Shown here: positions 6,266-7,539 of the stretch, one piece after another
Numbering within the stretch: position 1 is the stretch's first letter
Layout: each line of letters starts with the position of its first letter
Source of the DNA: an uncultured Lachnospiraceae bacterium
Lineage (GTDB): Bacteria > Bacillota > Clostridia > Lachnospirales > Lachnospiraceae
Direction: 5' to 3'
DNA length: 7,539 nt
Assembly: GCA_910577065.1 (NCBI GenBank)
Contig: CAJTLD010000064.1
Coordinates: forward strand, 8,407-15,945
Made by a program: the position numbers and the translations under genes
Notes under the pieces: model-generated
What the model saw: the letters and a program-made list of their open reading frames with translations, nothing else
Told to the model about the DNA's origin: nothing
Database searches by the model: none

Positions 6266-7189
6266 ATGGATTCAAACATCTTATTGGAAAGCGGAACAAA
6301 CGAACTGGAAATTTTGGAATTTACATTGGGAGGGAACCGCTACGGGATAAACGTAGCGAAAATACGCGAGATTTTATCTTATCAGCCGGTGACTCCGATA
6401 CCACATGCGAATCCAAGCGTAGAAGGTATTTTTATGCCCAGGGACATTATGATTACGGTCATCAGCTTAAAACGCTGTATCGGGATACCGGAATCGGAGG
6501 ACGAGAAAAAAGGCCTGTTTATCATTACCAACTTCAACAAACTAAACGTTGCGTTTCATGTAGACGAAGTGCTTGGCATCCACCGGGTATCCTGGCAGAA
6601 TATTATCAAACCGGATTCTACGATTAACAACGATGACGGCGTTTCCACCGGGGTAGTAAAACTACAGGACAATTTGATTGTTATTTTGGATTTTGAGAGA
6701 ATTGTAACCGACATCAGCCCGGAAACGGGACTTAAGATTTCAGATGTGGAAGAATACCAGGGAAGGGATCGCAGGGATTCTCCAATCTTGATTGCGGAAG
6801 ATTCCCCGTTCTTAAGCAAACTGATTACGGACTGCCTGAAAAAGGCGGGATATACAAAACTGATTGTAACAGCGAATGGGCAGGAAGCATGGGATGAGAT
6901 ATGTGAATACAAAAACAACGGCACATTAGACGATATGGTTCATTGTGTCATTACAGATATCGAAATGCCGCTGATGGACGGGCACCGTCTTACGAAGCTG
7001 TTAAAGACAGACGATGGGTTAAAGCACATACCGCTGATTATCTTTTCATCCCTTGTAAATGAGGAAATGCGGCGCAAAGGCGAGCAGCTTGGCGCGGACG
7101 CACAGCTGACTAAACCGGAAATCGGCGATTTGGTCAGGACAATTGACGAGTTGATTCATGTCAGCAGGGCACAGATAGAAGAAAGATAA
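6266..7189 (+). CDS. cheV: Chemotaxis coupling protein CheV (CheW domain plus receiver domain)
   Basis: 307 residues, the usual CheV length. CheV couples chemoreceptors to the kinase CheA in the cytoplasm, and its receiver domain, phosphorylated by CheA, helps adaptation. The CheW-like domain is about 13-150 (EILEFTLGGNRYGINVAKIR, IPHANPSVEGIF, VDEVLGIHRVSW). The receiver domain is about 172-300 with a full active site: acidic pair Glu178/Asp179 (IAEDS), phospho-acceptor Asp231 (ITDIEMPLMDG), Ser261 (IIFSS) and Lys283 (LTKPE). The ATG is preceded at 5 bases by GGGAGGGAG (6252-6260), a strong ribosome site. The gene has its own promoter and no other chemotaxis gene is in the window, so it acts with a CheA/receptor set encoded elsewhere. 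Its presence suggests a motile organism or one with chemotaxis-type signalling. Confidence 0.96.
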   Translation: MDSNILLESGTNELEILEFTLGGNRYGINVAKIREILSYQPVTPIPHANPSVEGIFMPRDIMITVISLKRCIGIPESEDEKKGLFIITNFNKLNVAFHVDEVLGIHRVSWQNIIKPDSTINNDDGVSTGVVKLQDNLIVILDFERIVTDISPETGLKISDVEEYQGRDRRDSPILIAEDSPFLSKLITDCLKKAGYTKLIVTANGQEAWDEICEYKNNGTLDDMVHCVITDIEMPLMDGHRLTKLLKTDDGLKHIPLIIFSSLVNEEMRRKGEQLGADAQLTKPEIGDLVRTIDELIHVSRAQIEER

Positions 7190-7194
7190 TAATA

Positions 7195-7223
7195 AAGGGA
7201 TGTGATACGTTATCACATCCCTT
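7195..7223. promoter_or_regulatory. Perfect 13-bp inverted repeat between cheV and the next gene
   Basis: AAGGGATGTGATA (7195-7207), 3-base centre CGT, then the exact reverse complement (7211-7223). It begins 5 bases after the cheV stop. The following bases (GATAGGTTAAT) are not a T-tract, so a classical terminator is weak at best. The core TGTGA-N7-TCACA resembles a Crp/Fnr-family operator, but the spacer is one base longer than the standard six. It could be a DNA operator for the gene at 7251, or an RNA hairpin protecting the cheV 3' end or attenuating read-through. Confidence 0.7.
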
Positions 7224-7250
7224 GATAGGTTAATACGGGAGGTTATTGCT

Positions 7251-7539
7251 GTGAACAAATCAGAGGATTATCTGGATTCATTGTTGAACAATGTAACTCC
7301 GGAGAGAAAAGGCGGCTCAAAGAGAAGGCGGCGGAAAAGAAAAGCGGACTTTGAGGAAGACTTTGAAAATGAATTGAGCGGCGCAGGCATGGATGATTTT
7401 ATGCAGGCGATCGAAACCGAAGTAGATAATCCGGAAATGGAAAACGGCCCGGGCGACAGCTTTTTTGATGAATTAGAGGGAATTATAAACCATGTAAAAG
7501 AACCGGAAGAAAAAGAGCCCGAGGTACAGCCGCAGGAGG
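7251..7539 (+). CDS. Acidic protein of unknown family, N-terminal part (3' end outside window)
   Basis: Open from GTG 7251 to the window end, 96 residues seen. The start is set by GGGAGG (7237-7242), 8 bases upstream; no in-frame ATG lies nearby. The sequence starts MNKSEDYLDSLLNNVTPERK, then a sharp basic cluster KRRRRKRK (24-31), and then becomes strongly acidic with short hydrophobic motifs: DFEEDFENEL, MDDFMQAIETEV, FFDELEGIINHV (71-82). After that comes a Glu/Pro-rich stretch. No signal peptide, membrane helix or enzyme motif is seen. The pattern suggests a largely disordered cytoplasmic protein with repeated short amphipathic helices; YLDSLLNNV (7-15) and FFDELEGIINHV look alike. It follows cheV in the same direction by 61 bases, across the 13-bp inverted repeat, so co-transcription with cheV is possible. 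I do not recognise the family and assign no function. Confidence 0.8.
   Translation, partial: MNKSEDYLDSLLNNVTPERKGGSKRRRRKRKADFEEDFENELSGAGMDDFMQAIETEVDNPEMENGPGDSFFDELEGIINHVKEPEEKEPEVQPQE

Noticed and set aside
6202..6627. 141-codon plus-strand frame overlapping the start of cheV
   Set aside because: It overlaps cheV in another frame; cheV has the strong ribosome site and a full domain match. The frame's product is basic and low-complexity.
7201..7217. Standard Crp operator TGTGA-N6-TCACA
   Set aside because: The spacer is seven bases, not six, and the symmetry extends well beyond the Crp core; kept only as a resemblance.

Overview
The window reads as chromosomal DNA of a Gram-positive, low-to-mid GC Firmicute, most likely a clostridial (Lachnospiraceae-like) bacterium. 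This is inference: it rests on strong AGGAGG/GGTGAT-type ribosome sites, the style of the sensor kinase and lipoprotein, and CheV next to an acidic protein of unknown family. I see no phage, IS, CRISPR, tRNA or rRNA sequence.

Layout. Bases 1-2050 hold the 3' end of an F-type ATP synthase operon: the tail of atpG, then complete atpD (beta) and atpC (epsilon). A strong hairpin at 2064-2114 with an A-tract on one side and a T-tract on the other ends this operon. It also ends the convergent gene at 2116-3639 (minus strand), a PutP-type sodium/proline symporter. Its start is fixed by a perfect AAGGAGG site, and it has a good sigma-A type promoter at 3681-3709.

Divergent from putP is a membrane sensor histidine kinase (3806-5284) with no response regulator beside it. 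It is followed by a lipoprotein (5358-6146) with a DUF4352/DUF5067-like C-terminal domain, joined to its anchor by an acidic, proline-rich linker that contains a 15-bp tandem repeat. Next comes cheV (6266-7189), a CheW-REC chemotaxis coupling protein with its own extended -10 promoter and a leader stem-loop. A perfect 13-bp inverted repeat (7195-7223) separates cheV from the GTG-started 5' part of an acidic, unrecognised protein (7251 to the window end).

The genes mix housekeeping energy metabolism (ATP synthase), sodium-coupled uptake (PutP) and signal sensing (kinase, lipoprotein, CheV). The least explained layer is non-coding. An 8-bp word, TTGCCCAA, occurs three times, all in the intergenic regions flanking the kinase. 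Two copies extend to a roughly 16-bp direct repeat bracketing the putP promoter, and the third forms the -35 of the lipoprotein promoter. This suggests one regulator may link the symporter, kinase and lipoprotein. I found no clearly novel multi-gene system; the kinase/lipoprotein/repeat arrangement is the best candidate for follow-up.
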